A program made the translations under genes and the position numbers. 64,000 nucleotides of DNA from Streptomyces luteogriseus (lineage in GTDB: Bacteria; Actinomycetota; Actinomycetes; Streptomycetales; Streptomycetaceae), in the NCBI RefSeq assembly GCF_014205055.1, contig NZ_JACHMS010000001.1:6014001-6078000 (forward strand), written 5' to 3'. The notes below the pieces were generated by a model. That model had not been told where the DNA came from, did not search any database, and saw only the letters and a program-made list of their open reading frames with translations. Below are positions 17,166 through 25,732 of the stretch, piece after piece (positions within the stretch are counted from its first letter, which is position 1; the number at the start of each line of letters is the position of its first letter).

Positions 17166-17561
17166 CTAGCCGCTGCGCGCCGTACGGTCCCCGGCCCCGG
17201 CCAGTCCCGTCCCGGCCAGTACGTAGAAGACCAGGAAGGGCAGCGGCATGGACCCGTCCGGCCTGTCGATCTCGTCGACCAAGGACAGCGAGAGCAACGC
17301 CCAGAGCAGTCCGCCGCCGACCATCAGCGTGGTGTTGCCGCGCTCCCGCATGGCGCGCATCCCGGCCCCCAGCAGGAGGGGCATGAGAGCCCAGGATCCG
17401 GCCGTGGTCACCAGCCACTCGAAGGCGCCGGCGAAAATCGTCGCTTCGCCCGTCGCCGCTTTGGCGCCGGCCCAGGCGTAGCCGGCGGTCATGAGGGTGT
17501 GGCAGACGGCCGTGGCAGCGGTGACAGTGACGGCGCCCTTGGCGAGTCGTGCGTACCGCAT
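17166..17561 (-). CDS. Small four-helix membrane protein, unknown function
   Basis: 131 aa. Four hydrophobic segments are visible (GAVTVTAATAVCHTLMTAGYAW, a Trp/Leu-rich one near residue 50, MVGGGLLWALLSLSL, PFLVFYVLAGTGLAGA). I do not recognise the family. ATG 17561 has an AGGA-containing stretch upstream. It follows the alpha/beta hydrolase gene by 41 bp on the same strand and may share its transcript. Confidence 0.65.
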   Translation of the reverse strand: MRYARLAKGAVTVTAATAVCHTLMTAGYAWAGAKAATGEATIFAGAFEWLVTTAGSWALMPLLLGAGMRAMRERGNTTLMVGGGLLWALLSLSLVDEIDRPDGSMPLPFLVFYVLAGTGLAGAGDRTARSG

Positions 17562-17602
17562 GAAGGGGTCCTCGTTCCTCGTTCCTCGGTGATGAGGGCC
17601 GG

Positions 17603-18376
17603 TCAGTCCCGGGACGTCAGTGCCGCGGCGGTGGCCCGCACGAAGGTCTCCGGGTTGTCCAGCATGATGTTGTGGCCGCAGTCGGGGATCGGGACGACGG
17701 ACACGCCCGCCTCGGTGAGGGCGTCGGCGCCCGGAAGCGGGCCGTCCGCCGCGGGGAGCAGGAAGGTGCGGGGAATCCTCAGGTCCAGCAGGAGCTCGCG
17801 CATGGTCGGGGTCGTACCGCGGGTGAGGTGGAACGCGCTGCGGTGCAGGGCCTCGCGGCCCGCCAGGCGCATCGTGGACCACCAGTGCGGGCCCACCCGG
17901 TCGCGGACCTCCTCCCAACCGCCGTTCAGGAACTCCTCCTCGGAGTGGGCGGCGATGCCGCTGCTGCCCGACGAACCCGGGATGCGCGGGATCGGGTCCA
18001 GGTTCGCGTCGATCAGGACCAGGCGGGAGACCAGGTGAGGGTGGCGGGCCGCCAGGACGATCGCGACCGAGCCGCCCATGCTGTGGGCGATCAGCTCGGC
18101 GGCCGAAACACCCGCCGCCGTCAGAGCGTTGGCGAGTGCGTCGGCGTGCGACTCCAGCGTGTAGTCGAAGTGCGTCGGGCGGTCGCTGATGCCGTGGCCC
18201 AGGAGGTCCAGGAGCAGGGAGCGGCGGCCGGACAGCCTCGGGTCGACCGCGACGGCGGCGAAGTAGGCCGGTGACGTGGCGCCCAGCCCGTGCACGTAGA
18301 CGCGTGGCGGCTCCTGCCCCGGCAGCTCGACCCAGCGGATCTGGTCGCCCTCGGGCGTTACGGCGGCGCTGCGCAC
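17603..18376 (-). CDS. Alpha/beta hydrolase
   Basis: 257 aa. Nucleophile elbow AHSMGGS with Ser near residue 97, oxyanion region VYVHGLGATSP, and C-terminal PDCGHNIMLDNPE carrying the catalytic His. Without the cap features of a specific class, its substrate cannot be named. GTG 18376 has AGGAGA about 8 nt upstream. It is divergent from the YciI gene across only 65 bp. Confidence 0.88.
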   Translation of the reverse strand: MRSAAVTPEGDQIRWVELPGQEPPRVYVHGLGATSPAYFAAVAVDPRLSGRRSLLLDLLGHGISDRPTHFDYTLESHADALANALTAAGVSAAELIAHSMGGSVAIVLAARHPHLVSRLVLIDANLDPIPRIPGSSGSSGIAAHSEEEFLNGGWEEVRDRVGPHWWSTMRLAGREALHRSAFHLTRGTTPTMRELLLDLRIPRTFLLPAADGPLPGADALTEAGVSVVPIPDCGHNIMLDNPETFVRATAAALTSRD

Positions 18377-18441
18377 GGTCTGTGTCTCCTGCGGTCGCGA
18401 TGATGGGAGACACGAGAGTAACCACCGAGGTTGGATGAGCC

Positions 18442-18993
18442 ATGGAGTTTTTCTGCTACCACCGCGACCGGCCCGGCTCCCTGCCCTTGCGCGAGGAGCT
18501 GGGGGAGGCGCACTGGGCCTATATGGACCGGTACGAGGCGGAGTTGATCGCCCGGGGGCCGACCTTCGCCGATGACGGGGAGACGCCCACCGGCAGTGTG
18601 CACATCGTGGACCTGCCGGATGCCGCCGCCGCCCGGGCGTTCGCCTTCGACGAGCCCAACTACCAGGCCGGGGCGTACCGGGACGTGCTGGTGCGACGGT
18701 GGCGGAACCTGCTGGGCCGCACCATGTGGGAGTTCCCAGGCGGCCGGACAGGCGGGAAGCGGTACCTCGTTCTCGGGCTCGGCGCGGGAGACGGTGCCGA
18801 CCTCGACGTGCCGGGTGCCTGGCAGGACGAACTGATCGCGTACGGACCGCTGCTGTCCGACGACGGCGCCGTGTGGGTGGGCACGGCCGCACTGGTGCGG
18901 GCTGCGGATGCGGAGGCGGCGCGTGCGGTGCTGACCTCGCATCGGTACGCCGCAATCGAGGTGCATGACTGGGAGTTCGGCGGGCGACGGTGA
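18442..18993 (+). CDS. YciI family protein, possibly with two YciI-like halves
   Basis: 183 aa, about twice the usual YciI length. The first half (FFCYHRDRPGS, HWAYMDRYEAELIARGPTF, SVHIVDLPDAAAARAF) is a clear YciI domain. The second half repeats the pattern more loosely (YLVLGLGAGDG, QDELIAYGPLLSDDG, GTAALVRAADAEAARAV) and ends VHDWEFGGRR. These are ferredoxin-fold proteins of unclear enzymatic role. Single gene. Confidence 0.82.
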   Translation: MEFFCYHRDRPGSLPLREELGEAHWAYMDRYEAELIARGPTFADDGETPTGSVHIVDLPDAAAARAFAFDEPNYQAGAYRDVLVRRWRNLLGRTMWEFPGGRTGGKRYLVLGLGAGDGADLDVPGAWQDELIAYGPLLSDDGAVWVGTAALVRAADAEAARAVLTSHRYAAIEVHDWEFGGRR

Positions 18994-19063
18994 GGCGCGG
19001 GGGCACGTCCGTCCGTGTCCCTGCCGCCCATAGGAGGCTGTGTCGGTCACCGTGGAGAAGTAG

Positions 19064-19228
19064 GTTCCCGGGTCCGCTCCTGTCCTGGCCGCGGTGCGGG
19101 CGCTGACGCGGGAGTTCACGCTCGCCGGCATCGCGCTGACCGAGTACGAGCGGGGGGAAGACACCGGTCAGGAGGAGGCCGTACTGCGGCGGATCGTCGA
19201 CGGGCTGTTCGGGACCGCCCGGGGCTGA
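19064..19228 (+). pseudogene. Remnant of a gene C-terminus, possibly arginase-like
   Basis: An open stretch of 54 codons reads LAAVRALTREFTLAGIALTEY and ends in TGA 19226-19228. It begins right after a TAG at 19061-19063 and has no credible start or ribosome-binding site. The composition is coding-like. The text resembles the C-terminus of arginase/agmatinase-type proteins, but this identification is weak. Probably a decayed fragment; it could also be non-coding. Confidence 0.35.
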
Positions 19229-19255
19229 GCTGGGAAGTGGGCGGCGGCCCGGCAG

Positions 19256-19444
19256 TTACTCGGCGGCGTGTGCGAGGAAGGCGGCCCAGGCGGTGAGGGA
19301 GAGGCGGAGCTCGGGGCCCTGCCTGTTCTTCGAGTCCCGGATGTGGATGGTGTCGAGGTGAGGGGTTACGGCTACTTCGACGCAATCGCCGTCGCCACTG
19401 CTGCTGTAGCTGGACTTGAACCAGGCCAGTTCGACGGTGCTCAT
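19256..19444 (-). CDS. DUF397 domain protein
   Basis: 62 aa, a typical DUF397 length. The family pattern is clear: WFKSSYSSSGDGDCVEVA, then IRDSKNRQGPELRLS and WAAFLAHA. Its ATG overlaps the stop of the XRE regulator by 4 bp. DUF397 proteins are almost always paired with Scr1-type XRE regulators in streptomycetes and affect development and antibiotic production in studied cases (the WhiJ-like pairs). Confidence 0.93.
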   Translation of the reverse strand: MSTVELAWFKSSYSSSGDGDCVEVAVTPHLDTIHIRDSKNRQGPELRLSLTAWAAFLAHAAE

Positions 19445-20283
19445 AGGTTTCCTCGCATCCGCTGCAACAGGCTCAAGGAGTCTTCGAGGGAGAGAGCCTG
19501 CGAACGCATCCTGGCATACCGCCTGTGAAGCACGCTGATCTCTTTCGGGTCAGAGATGAACTGGCCTCCGCGCTGGCCTTCGTTGTAGGCGAGCCACCGG
19601 TTCTCGGGTGTTTCCAGCAACTGCATGGGACCCGCCAACCCTGCGTGTGCCCCTTGCGCCACCGGCATGATCTGGACCTCGACGTTCCGCAGCTCCGCGA
19701 TCTCCTGCAGATGATCGACGAGCTCACGGGTGACTCCACCCCCACCCAGGCATCGCAGGAACAGGTGCTCCTCCAGGATGAAGCTGAACGCGGTGTTCGG
19801 TCGCCCCTTCAGCAGCTTCTGCCGCTCGGCCCGAGCGGCCCACCGTTCCTCGATCTGTCCGTCGTCCAGCGGCGGCAACTGATTGGCGAAGAGCGCTCGC
19901 GCGTATGCCTCAGTCTGCAACAAGCCAGGAATCATGCGGCACTCGTACGTGTACAACGTGATCGCCGCCTGCTCCAGCGCAGCCCACCGCCGAAACCAAG
20001 CCGCCAGCCCCGGCTGTCGCTCCAGACACCCCGCCGCCCTCCGCAACGCCCCCGTCCTCCCGAACACCTCCTCCGCGCGCTGCACGAATTCCGCGTCCGG
20101 CATCCTCCTTCCCAACTCCACCGAAGCCACCGTGTGTTTGGAGAACCGCACCAGCTCCCCGAACTCCTCCCGGCTCAATCCCGCGTGCTCGCGCAAGCCC
20201 TGGACCACCGCTCCGAACGTCCGCAGACTGTCGGACGACTCCGGCTCGCCACCCGTGCCCGTCCCCACCACGCCATCGACCAC
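19441..20283 (-). CDS. Scr1/WhiJ-type XRE transcriptional regulator
   Basis: 280 aa. The N-terminal HTH spans about residues 25-75 (GLREHAGLSREEFGELVRFS, KHTVASVELGRRMP). The long C-terminal Scr1-type domain has YECRMIPGLLQTEAYARALF and LEEHLFLRCLGG. The GTG start at 20283 is preceded by GGGAGG. It is translationally coupled to the DUF397 gene and divergent from an anti-sigma-type ATPase gene, the classic three-gene layout. The 130-bp spacer between the divergent starts is probably its operator region. Confidence 0.93.
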   Translation of the reverse strand: MVDGVVGTGTGGEPESSDSLRTFGAVVQGLREHAGLSREEFGELVRFSKHTVASVELGRRMPDAEFVQRAEEVFGRTGALRRAAGCLERQPGLAAWFRRWAALEQAAITLYTYECRMIPGLLQTEAYARALFANQLPPLDDGQIEERWAARAERQKLLKGRPNTAFSFILEEHLFLRCLGGGGVTRELVDHLQEIAELRNVEVQIMPVAQGAHAGLAGPMQLLETPENRWLAYNEGQRGGQFISDPKEISVLHRRYARMRSQALSLEDSLSLLQRMRGNL

Positions 20284-20413
20284 CGTCGGTCACCTCCCGA
20301 AGAGATCGTCACGGGTAGTCACCGGTACTGTCCAGTCCGTCACCGCGTACGCTGCCGCGGCGTACGCGGCGGCAGCCTGGAGAATCGCCCGTCTCAGCCG
20401 TCAGATTGGGCGC

Positions 20414-20887
20414 ATGACGCCACAGTCCATCTCCCAGAACCCGGTTACCGTACGTGTGTTCAGGCAGCGCCTCAGCTCCACCCCGCGTGGTGCCCGCCTC
20501 GCCCGCAACCTCACGCTGAACCAGTTGCACTCCTGGGGCATCCCCTGCGGGTCGGACGTCTCCTGCGCGGCCGGCGCGATCGTGGCCGAGTTGGCGGCCA
20601 ACGCCGTGACGCACGGGCGAGTTCCGGGCCGGGACTTCGAACTGCGGCTGGCGATCGTCACGGGCGGTGTCCGGGTGGAGGTGACCGACGCCCGCAGTGG
20701 GCCCCCGTATCCGCCCGCCCCGGATGCCGTACGCCCGCCTCGGCCCGTCGACGAGCACGGCCGGGGGTTCGTCCTGGTCGACGCACTCGCCGACCGCTGG
20801 GAGGTGATCGACCGCGAACCGCCCGGCAAGACCGTGCGTGCGGAGATCCAGCTGCCGGAGTGGATTTCGGAGCTGATTTCGAAATGA
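20414..20887 (+). CDS. RsbW-like ATP-binding protein
   Basis: 157 aa. The HATPase_c N-box is AELAANAVTHG and the G1 box EVTDARSGPP; GRGFVLVDALADRWEV forms the G2 region. It lacks kinase dimerisation parts, so it fits the small anti-sigma-like ATPases of streptomycetes. The third member of the DUF397/XRE/ATPase triad, transcribed divergently from the other two. ATG 20414 is picked from homology of length; the frame continues upstream to 19883 through the XRE gene and is not credible there. Confidence 0.88.
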   Translation: MTPQSISQNPVTVRVFRQRLSSTPRGARLARNLTLNQLHSWGIPCGSDVSCAAGAIVAELAANAVTHGRVPGRDFELRLAIVTGGVRVEVTDARSGPPYPPAPDAVRPPRPVDEHGRGFVLVDALADRWEVIDREPPGKTVRAEIQLPEWISELISK

Positions 20888-20915
20888 CAGAGCAGCGAAC
20901 GGTGTTGGCGATGTC

Positions 20916-21371
20916 ATGAACGACAGACCGACACCCCGCCTCCTGTCCGACGCAGCCCTCTCCGACCTGCTCGCCGCGCAGCAGTTCGGCACACTCGCCA
21001 CCGTCAAGCGCAGTGGCCATCCGCACCTGACCACCATGCTGTACAGCTGGGACGCCGAGTCCCGCACGGTGCGCTTCTCGACCACCGCCGACCGTGTCAA
21101 GGTCCAGCACCTGCGCCGTGAACCGCGTGCGGCGTTGCACGTGCAGAGCGGGGACGTCTGGTCGTTCGCCGTCGCCGAGGGCGAGGCGGAGGTCTCCGAG
21201 GCCACCGCGGTCCCCGGCGACGCGGTCGGCCGGGAACTGCTCGCGATGATCCCGGCGGGCGCCCGACCGGAGGACGAGGACGCCTACCTCCGGCAACTGG
21301 TGGACGAGCGGCGCGTCGTCATCCGGCTGCGGGTGGACCGGCTGTACGGGACCGCGCTCGACATCGGGTAA
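20916..21371 (+). CDS. PPOX-class flavin/F420-dependent protein
   Basis: 151 aa split-barrel protein. FGTLATVKRSGHPHLTTM near residue 25 and LHVQSGDVWSFAVAEGEAEV are standard for the F420-binding PPOX-like (Rv1155-type) reductases. Cofactor choice between F420 and FMN is not certain from sequence. It follows the ATPase gene by 28 bp and may be co-transcribed. Confidence 0.9.
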   Translation: MNDRPTPRLLSDAALSDLLAAQQFGTLATVKRSGHPHLTTMLYSWDAESRTVRFSTTADRVKVQHLRREPRAALHVQSGDVWSFAVAEGEAEVSEATAVPGDAVGRELLAMIPAGARPEDEDAYLRQLVDERRVVIRLRVDRLYGTALDIG

Positions 21372-21394
21372 GGGGGCTGCGGCACGATGAGCGC

Positions 21395-22453
21395 ATGAAC
21401 GAACAACGGGGAAGCACTGAAGAGCCCTCCCTCGCGGAACTCGCCCGGCGGCTCCGCGCGGTGGACACCGGTGGCTGGACGCCGGACGTCGTCACGGCCT
21501 TGTCGGACGCGCTCGGCTGGGTCCGGGGCGGCACCGCGGACCAACCCGTCCTGGTCACCGGCCGGCCCGCGGGCGACGCCCGGCTGCGTCCCGTCGGCAC
21601 CTACGAAGAGCGGTACACCGACGGCGAGTCGTACGTGGAGCTCGCGGTACCGGTGGCGGTCGCCGCACCCGACGCCCCCGCACAGGCCGCCGCCTTCCGC
21701 GCGGCCCGCGAGGAACTGACCTCGGCCCTGGGCCGGCCGTCCGTCATGGGTTCGCACGGCGACATGGGCCCCTTCTACGACAGCGGGCCGCTGTGGGGCG
21801 CCCCCTTCGTGCGCTGGCGCGGCAGCCCGGACACCCTGGAGCTGCGCGCCGGGAAGGCGGGGCCGGAGCTGGTCCTGCAGCCCACCGACCCGGCGGAGAA
21901 CTGGTTCTGGCGTCAGGGCCACGGCGAAGAGCACGCTCTCAGCGGCTTCTTCGGCAGCGATCGCGACCCGGCCAACGCCGGCCTCGGCTTCCCCGGCGGC
22001 TGGACCGCCCGCAGCTGGGAGACCGTCACCCGGTCGCTGGGCGACTTCCTGGGAGCCCTGCCCGCCGAGGCCGCCGCGCTCGGCGTCGGTTTCGGGATGC
22101 CCTTCTACGGAAGGACCGGCGAGGGAGCGCCCCTCCTCTTCGACGTGGCGTGCGGCGACCGGCTGTCGATCGGCTGCTTCGCCCCGGACGGCGTCGACGC
22201 CGCCTCTCTCGGCTGGGGCACCGTCGCCGAACACCCGGCCACGGCCTCGGTCTGGCGGGACGACGATCCGGTGTGGCGCGTGGACGCGGGAGGCCCCGGC
22301 GAACCCAAGGGCCGCGCTCTCGCGGAGATCCTCGTGGCGACGGCCAGGGCGGCGGGGGTGAGCGAACCGGCCGGTCTGATCGTCGGCGGCGAGGCCGAGT
22401 ACGTGGACGGCTATCACGTGACGTACTACGGGTTGGGTCTCCCCACCGGCTGA
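21395..22453 (+). CDS. Hypothetical protein, unknown family
   Basis: 352 aa, soluble, acidic and rich in Trp and Gly, with no signal peptide or membrane segment. Distinct stretches include LSDALGWVRGGTADQPVLVTG, GSHGDMGPFYDSGPLWGAPF and ENWFWRQGHGEEHALSGFFG. I do not recognise the family. It lies 23 bp after the PPOX gene in the same direction. Codon use is normal for the region, so the gene is real. Confidence 0.75.
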   Translation: MNEQRGSTEEPSLAELARRLRAVDTGGWTPDVVTALSDALGWVRGGTADQPVLVTGRPAGDARLRPVGTYEERYTDGESYVELAVPVAVAAPDAPAQAAAFRAAREELTSALGRPSVMGSHGDMGPFYDSGPLWGAPFVRWRGSPDTLELRAGKAGPELVLQPTDPAENWFWRQGHGEEHALSGFFGSDRDPANAGLGFPGGWTARSWETVTRSLGDFLGALPAEAAALGVGFGMPFYGRTGEGAPLLFDVACGDRLSIGCFAPDGVDAASLGWGTVAEHPATASVWRDDDPVWRVDAGGPGEPKGRALAEILVATARAAGVSEPAGLIVGGEAEYVDGYHVTYYGLGLPTG

Positions 22454-22525
22454 TCCCCGCGGGGAACGGCGACAGTCCCGGGGAGGAGTCTCCTCCTCGG
22501 GGCGCGGTCGTTGCTGCGCGGACCA

Positions 22526-22591
22526 TTGACGCGCAAGGGGTTCGATTCTACGGTCCGTTCGAACTTGCGAGCACTGTTCGAAATGTCGACC
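22526..22591 (+). promoter_or_regulatory. Promoter and tandem operators of the arabinanase gene
   Basis: -35 TTGACG (22526-22531), 17-bp spacer, -10 TACGGT (22549-22554). The perfect 8-bp palindrome GTTCGAAC (22557-22564) follows, then GTTCGAAATGTCGACC (22576-22591), with the two sites 19 nt apart start to start. It is a near copy of the block at 7788-7854. Confidence 0.72.
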
Positions 22592-22624
22592 AGTCGTGCA
22601 CCCCCACCGCAAGGAGGACCCCGC

Positions 22625-23605
22625 ATGAGCCGCACCCCCGTGCGCAGGCGCACCGCCCTGCTCGCACTCCCCGCCGCAGCGCTGCTCGCCCTGCTTCCGA
22701 GCACGGCGTCCGCGTACCCCAACCCCGGCCGGGTGACCGGCGACGTCGTCACCCACGACCCGTCGATGATCCGCACCTCGTCGGGCCAGTACCTGCTCTA
22801 CGCGACCGGCGGCGGCATCGCCAACAAGACCAGCAGCGACCGCACCGCCTTCAGGAACGGCGCCGACGCCTTCTCCAGCCGGCCGGGCTGGTGGCGGAAC
22901 TACTCGTCCGTCCCGGAAGCCTGGGCGCCGGACATCTCGTACCACGGCGGCACGTACCTGATGTACTACTCCGTCTCGAAGTTCGGCTCGAACACCTCCG
23001 CCATCGGCCTCGCCACCTCCAGCACCGGCCGGCCGGGCAGCTGGACCGACCAGGGCACGGTCTACACGTCGAACTCCGCCAGTGACTTCAACGCCATCGA
23101 CCCGAACCTCTTCGTGAACGACGACGGCAAGTGGTGGCTGTCGTTCGGAAGTTGGTGGACCGGGCTCAAGATGATCCAGATCAACCCCGCCACCGGCAAA
23201 CAGCTCTCCTCCGACACCACCCGCTACTCGCTCGCCTCCCGCCCCACCGGGACCAAGGCCGTCGAAGCGCCCTTCATCGTCAAAAGGGGCGGCTACTACT
23301 ACCTCTTCGCCTCGTACGACACCTGCTGCGCCGGCACCAGCTCGACGTACAAGGTGAAGGTCGGGCGCGCCTCCAGTGTCACGGGGCCGTACCGCGACAA
23401 GAACGGCGTGGACCTGATGAAGAACGGCGGCACGCCCGTCCTGGAGTCGCACGGCAACGTCGTCGGCCCCGGCGGACAGTCGATCATGAACGACGCCGAT
23501 GGTGACCTGATCGTCTACCACTACTACGACGGCAACGACAACGGCACGCCCAAGCTCGGCATCAACCTCCTGAACTGGAGCAGCGGATGGCCCGTCGCCT
23601 ACTGA
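22625..23605 (+). CDS. Secreted GH43 endo-1,5-alpha-L-arabinanase
   Basis: 326 aa, starting at ATG 22625 behind AAGGAGGA. A Sec/Tat-like signal peptide (MSRTPVRRRTALLALPAAAL through TASAYPNPG) is followed by one five-bladed GH43 domain. The catalytic base Asp is in VVTHDPSMI, the pKa-modulating Asp in AIDPNLF and the acid Glu in AVEAPFIV. It cuts arabinan backbones outside the cell, giving oligosaccharides for the importer at 7886-11009. The near-identical promoter supports co-regulation with that operon. Confidence 0.95.
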   Translation: MSRTPVRRRTALLALPAAALLALLPSTASAYPNPGRVTGDVVTHDPSMIRTSSGQYLLYATGGGIANKTSSDRTAFRNGADAFSSRPGWWRNYSSVPEAWAPDISYHGGTYLMYYSVSKFGSNTSAIGLATSSTGRPGSWTDQGTVYTSNSASDFNAIDPNLFVNDDGKWWLSFGSWWTGLKMIQINPATGKQLSSDTTRYSLASRPTGTKAVEAPFIVKRGGYYYLFASYDTCCAGTSSTYKVKVGRASSVTGPYRDKNGVDLMKNGGTPVLESHGNVVGPGGQSIMNDADGDLIVYHYYDGNDNGTPKLGINLLNWSSGWPVAY

Positions 23606-23673
23606 CCCGGCTGGCGGCCCTCCTGCTCGCGCTGAGCCTCGGAGATCTCGTGGAAACCGGCAGCGGTCTGACG

Positions 23674-23725
23674 CCCTGGGGGCGCGGGGAACTGCGCGAC
23701 AAGCCACGTCGCGCCCGCACCCGCC
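23674..23725 (+). repeat. Dispersed intergenic repeat, copy 2
   Basis: Contains GGGGGCGCGGGGAACTGCGC, then CGACAAGCCACG and a GCACCCGCC tail; closest to the copy at 11021. It follows the arabinanase stop by about 70 bp, in the same orientation as the other copies. Confidence 0.6.
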
Positions 23726-23728
23726 GAA

Positions 23729-25561
23729 CTACCCCGTCTGCCCCATGCCCGCCGCGTTGGGCCAGCTCTGCGCGGCGGGCCACCCCGTGGCCGGCGCGGG
23801 CGTCAGTCCGTTCGTCCCCCGCACCTGCGCCGCCGTCAGGCCCCCACGGGCCGGAACGCCGGGCGGCGTGGGCCCGGTGAACGGAGCGGCCATGGGCGAC
23901 GGGGCGGGCGCGGGAGCAGGGACCGGCGCCGGAGCTGGAACCGGCGCAGGCGCCTGGGCCACGGGTGCCAGGGGCGTAGCCGGGGCGGCCACCGGCTGGG
24001 GAGCCGGCTGCGGCACCGCCTGCGGCATCTGGGGCTGGGGCGGCTGCGGCTGCGGCTGCGGCATCGGCGCCGCGGCCGGCATCGGCATCCCGCCGCTCGT
24101 ACCCGCCGGTACGGCGGACGCGGCGGCGGGGAGCGGCATGCCGATGCCGGTGGCCGGAGCGGGAGCCGGGGCGGCGGCCGCCGCGGCGGGAGCGAACCCC
24201 ATCCCACCCGTACTCGCCGCCGCCGGGGCGAACCCCATCCCACCCGTACTCGCCGCCGCCGGGGCGAGCCCCTGCCCTCCGGCCGTGGCCGCGGCGGGGG
24301 CCGGCGCCCCGGCCATCCCCACCGCCTGCGCCGCGAGCCCCCGCATACCCGACCCGTTCGTCTCGCTCACCAGACGGTCCACGGCCGCCGTACCCGAGCT
24401 GTAGCTGGTCCCGTTGCCCAGCTCGGGTACGGCGGCTCCCCTCCTGGACGTCCCGTAGAGCACCTGTTCCAGGCCGGACACCAGGCGACGCACGTCCACC
24501 TGGGGGCGCACCACGAGACGCAGGAAGCGACTGGACGAACCGATCTTGTTGCCGCACTCGCGGACCAGGATCCGGTGCTCGGTGAGCATCCGGTCCCGGA
24601 CCACGGTGCCCTCGGCGCCCACGGGGAGGCGCACGAAGAGGAAGTTGCCCTGTGAGGGGTAGACCGTGAGCCCGGGCAGGGAGGAGAGCTGGCCGGCCAT
24701 GTCGAGGCGGTCGCGGCGCACCTGCTGGAGGCTCTGCGCGTACTCGGAGCCGTGCTCCTTCAGCATGAAGACGACGTGCTCGGCGAAGGAGTTGAGGTTC
24801 CACTTCGGGAGCATCGAACGAACCCGGCTCGCGAGCGCCGGGTTGGCGACGAGGTAGCCGAAGCGGATGCCGTGCAGGCCGAAGTTCTTGCCGAGGCTGC
24901 GCAGCACGACCACGTTGGGCCGCAGCATCGCCTCCTGGACGACCGACGGCTCGGCCTCGGCGTCGGCGAACTCCAGGAACGACTCGTCGATGACGATCAG
25001 GTCGAGGTCGGCCATGGCGTCCATGAACTGCACGATGGCGTGCTTGTGCAGGAAGCCGCCGTCGGGGTTGTTCGGGTTGCAGATCACCGCGACGCGGGTG
25101 CCGCGGGCCCGGATGAACTCGGCGTACTGCGCGAGGTCGAGGGCGAAACCGCTGGACTCCTGGAGCGGGAACATGTCGACCCGCTTGCCGGTCTCCATCG
25201 GCTGGTCGGTCCAGCGCCCGAAGGTCGGGACGGGGACGGCGAGGGACTCGCGGACCAGCAGGTGGTCGATCCAGGTGATGAGTTCGGTCGAGCCGTTGCC
25301 CATGGCCACGCACTGCGGGGGCAGCTGGAGCAGGCTGCACAGCTCGGCCGTGATCGTGTCCGCGCTGCTCGGGTAGTACGTGATGATGTCGCGCAGCCGG
25401 CCCGCCATGTCCTCGAACATGGCCGGGGTCGGGAAGTACGGGTTGCAGGGGATACAGAAGTCCACGGGGCCGGCTCCCTCGCCGCCCTCACGTGTCAGAG
25501 CCGCCATCGACGGGCTGTGTGCCGCGGTACTGCGGAACAGCGACGTGACGTTGTCGGCCAT
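23729..25561 (-). CDS. PLP-dependent aminotransferase with a long Pro/Ala-rich tail
   Basis: 610 aa. Residues 1 to about 385 form a fold-type I, HisC-like aminotransferase: CNPNNPDGG near residue 161, IDESFLEFAD near 191, PLP Lys225 in SLGKNFGLHGIRFGY, and the phosphate/carboxylate Arg in SSRFLRLVVRP. Residues about 385-610 are Ala/Pro/Gly/Gln/Met-rich with internal repeats (TGGMGFAPAAAS twice) and PQPQPQPPQPQMPQ, and probably unstructured. Family members normally end near residue 370. No signal peptide. The amino donor or acceptor is unknown. It is monocistronic, preceded by a hairpin that ends the sugar locus. Confidence 0.88.
   Translation of the reverse strand: MADNVTSLFRSTAAHSPSMAALTREGGEGAGPVDFCIPCNPYFPTPAMFEDMAGRLRDIITYYPSSADTITAELCSLLQLPPQCVAMGNGSTELITWIDHLLVRESLAVPVPTFGRWTDQPMETGKRVDMFPLQESSGFALDLAQYAEFIRARGTRVAVICNPNNPDGGFLHKHAIVQFMDAMADLDLIVIDESFLEFADAEAEPSVVQEAMLRPNVVVLRSLGKNFGLHGIRFGYLVANPALASRVRSMLPKWNLNSFAEHVVFMLKEHGSEYAQSLQQVRRDRLDMAGQLSSLPGLTVYPSQGNFLFVRLPVGAEGTVVRDRMLTEHRILVRECGNKIGSSSRFLRLVVRPQVDVRRLVSGLEQVLYGTSRRGAAVPELGNGTSYSSGTAAVDRLVSETNGSGMRGLAAQAVGMAGAPAPAAATAGGQGLAPAAASTGGMGFAPAAASTGGMGFAPAAAAAAPAPAPATGIGMPLPAAASAVPAGTSGGMPMPAAAPMPQPQPQPPQPQMPQAVPQPAPQPVAAPATPLAPVAQAPAPVPAPAPVPAPAPAPSPMAAPFTGPTPPGVPARGGLTAAQVRGTNGLTPAPATGWPAAQSWPNAAGMGQTG
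24192..24263. repeat. Two exact tandem 36-bp repeats in the aminotransferase tail
   Basis: Copies at 24192-24227 and 24228-24263 are identical, and a degenerate third unit follows. The unit is 12 codons, so copy-number change would keep the frame. Confidence 0.9.
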
Positions 25562-25613
25562 GGAACCTCCGTATGGGGCGGGCCCGTTGGGGACGGACGG
25601 GCCCGACGTTTAA

Positions 25614-25645
25614 GGGCGGCCCGCGCGGGGGAGCGCGGGCCGCCC
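25614..25645. terminator. Hairpin terminator at the end of the sugar locus
   Basis: 13-bp stem GGGCGGCCCGCGC with its exact complement and a 6-nt loop, downstream (minus strand) of the aldose epimerase stop and before the aminotransferase start. Confidence 0.7.
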
Positions 25646-25732
25646 ATTCATACGGAGACCACGGGGGCGCCGTTCAACCGTCGGGAAAACGGTCGGAACA
25701 TGTGCCCATTGTGTGAAGACCTGTCAGTGGTC

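Noticed and set aside
23587..23880. Small plus-strand frame overlapping the end of the arabinanase gene, starting with a hydrophobic stretch
   Set aside because: It runs through the dispersed repeat and then antisense to the aminotransferase tail; composition turns to Arg/Pro with no start signal.
24192..24263. Tandem repeats that could suggest a CRISPR-like array
   Set aside because: Units abut without spacers and are in-frame codon repeats of a low-complexity tail.
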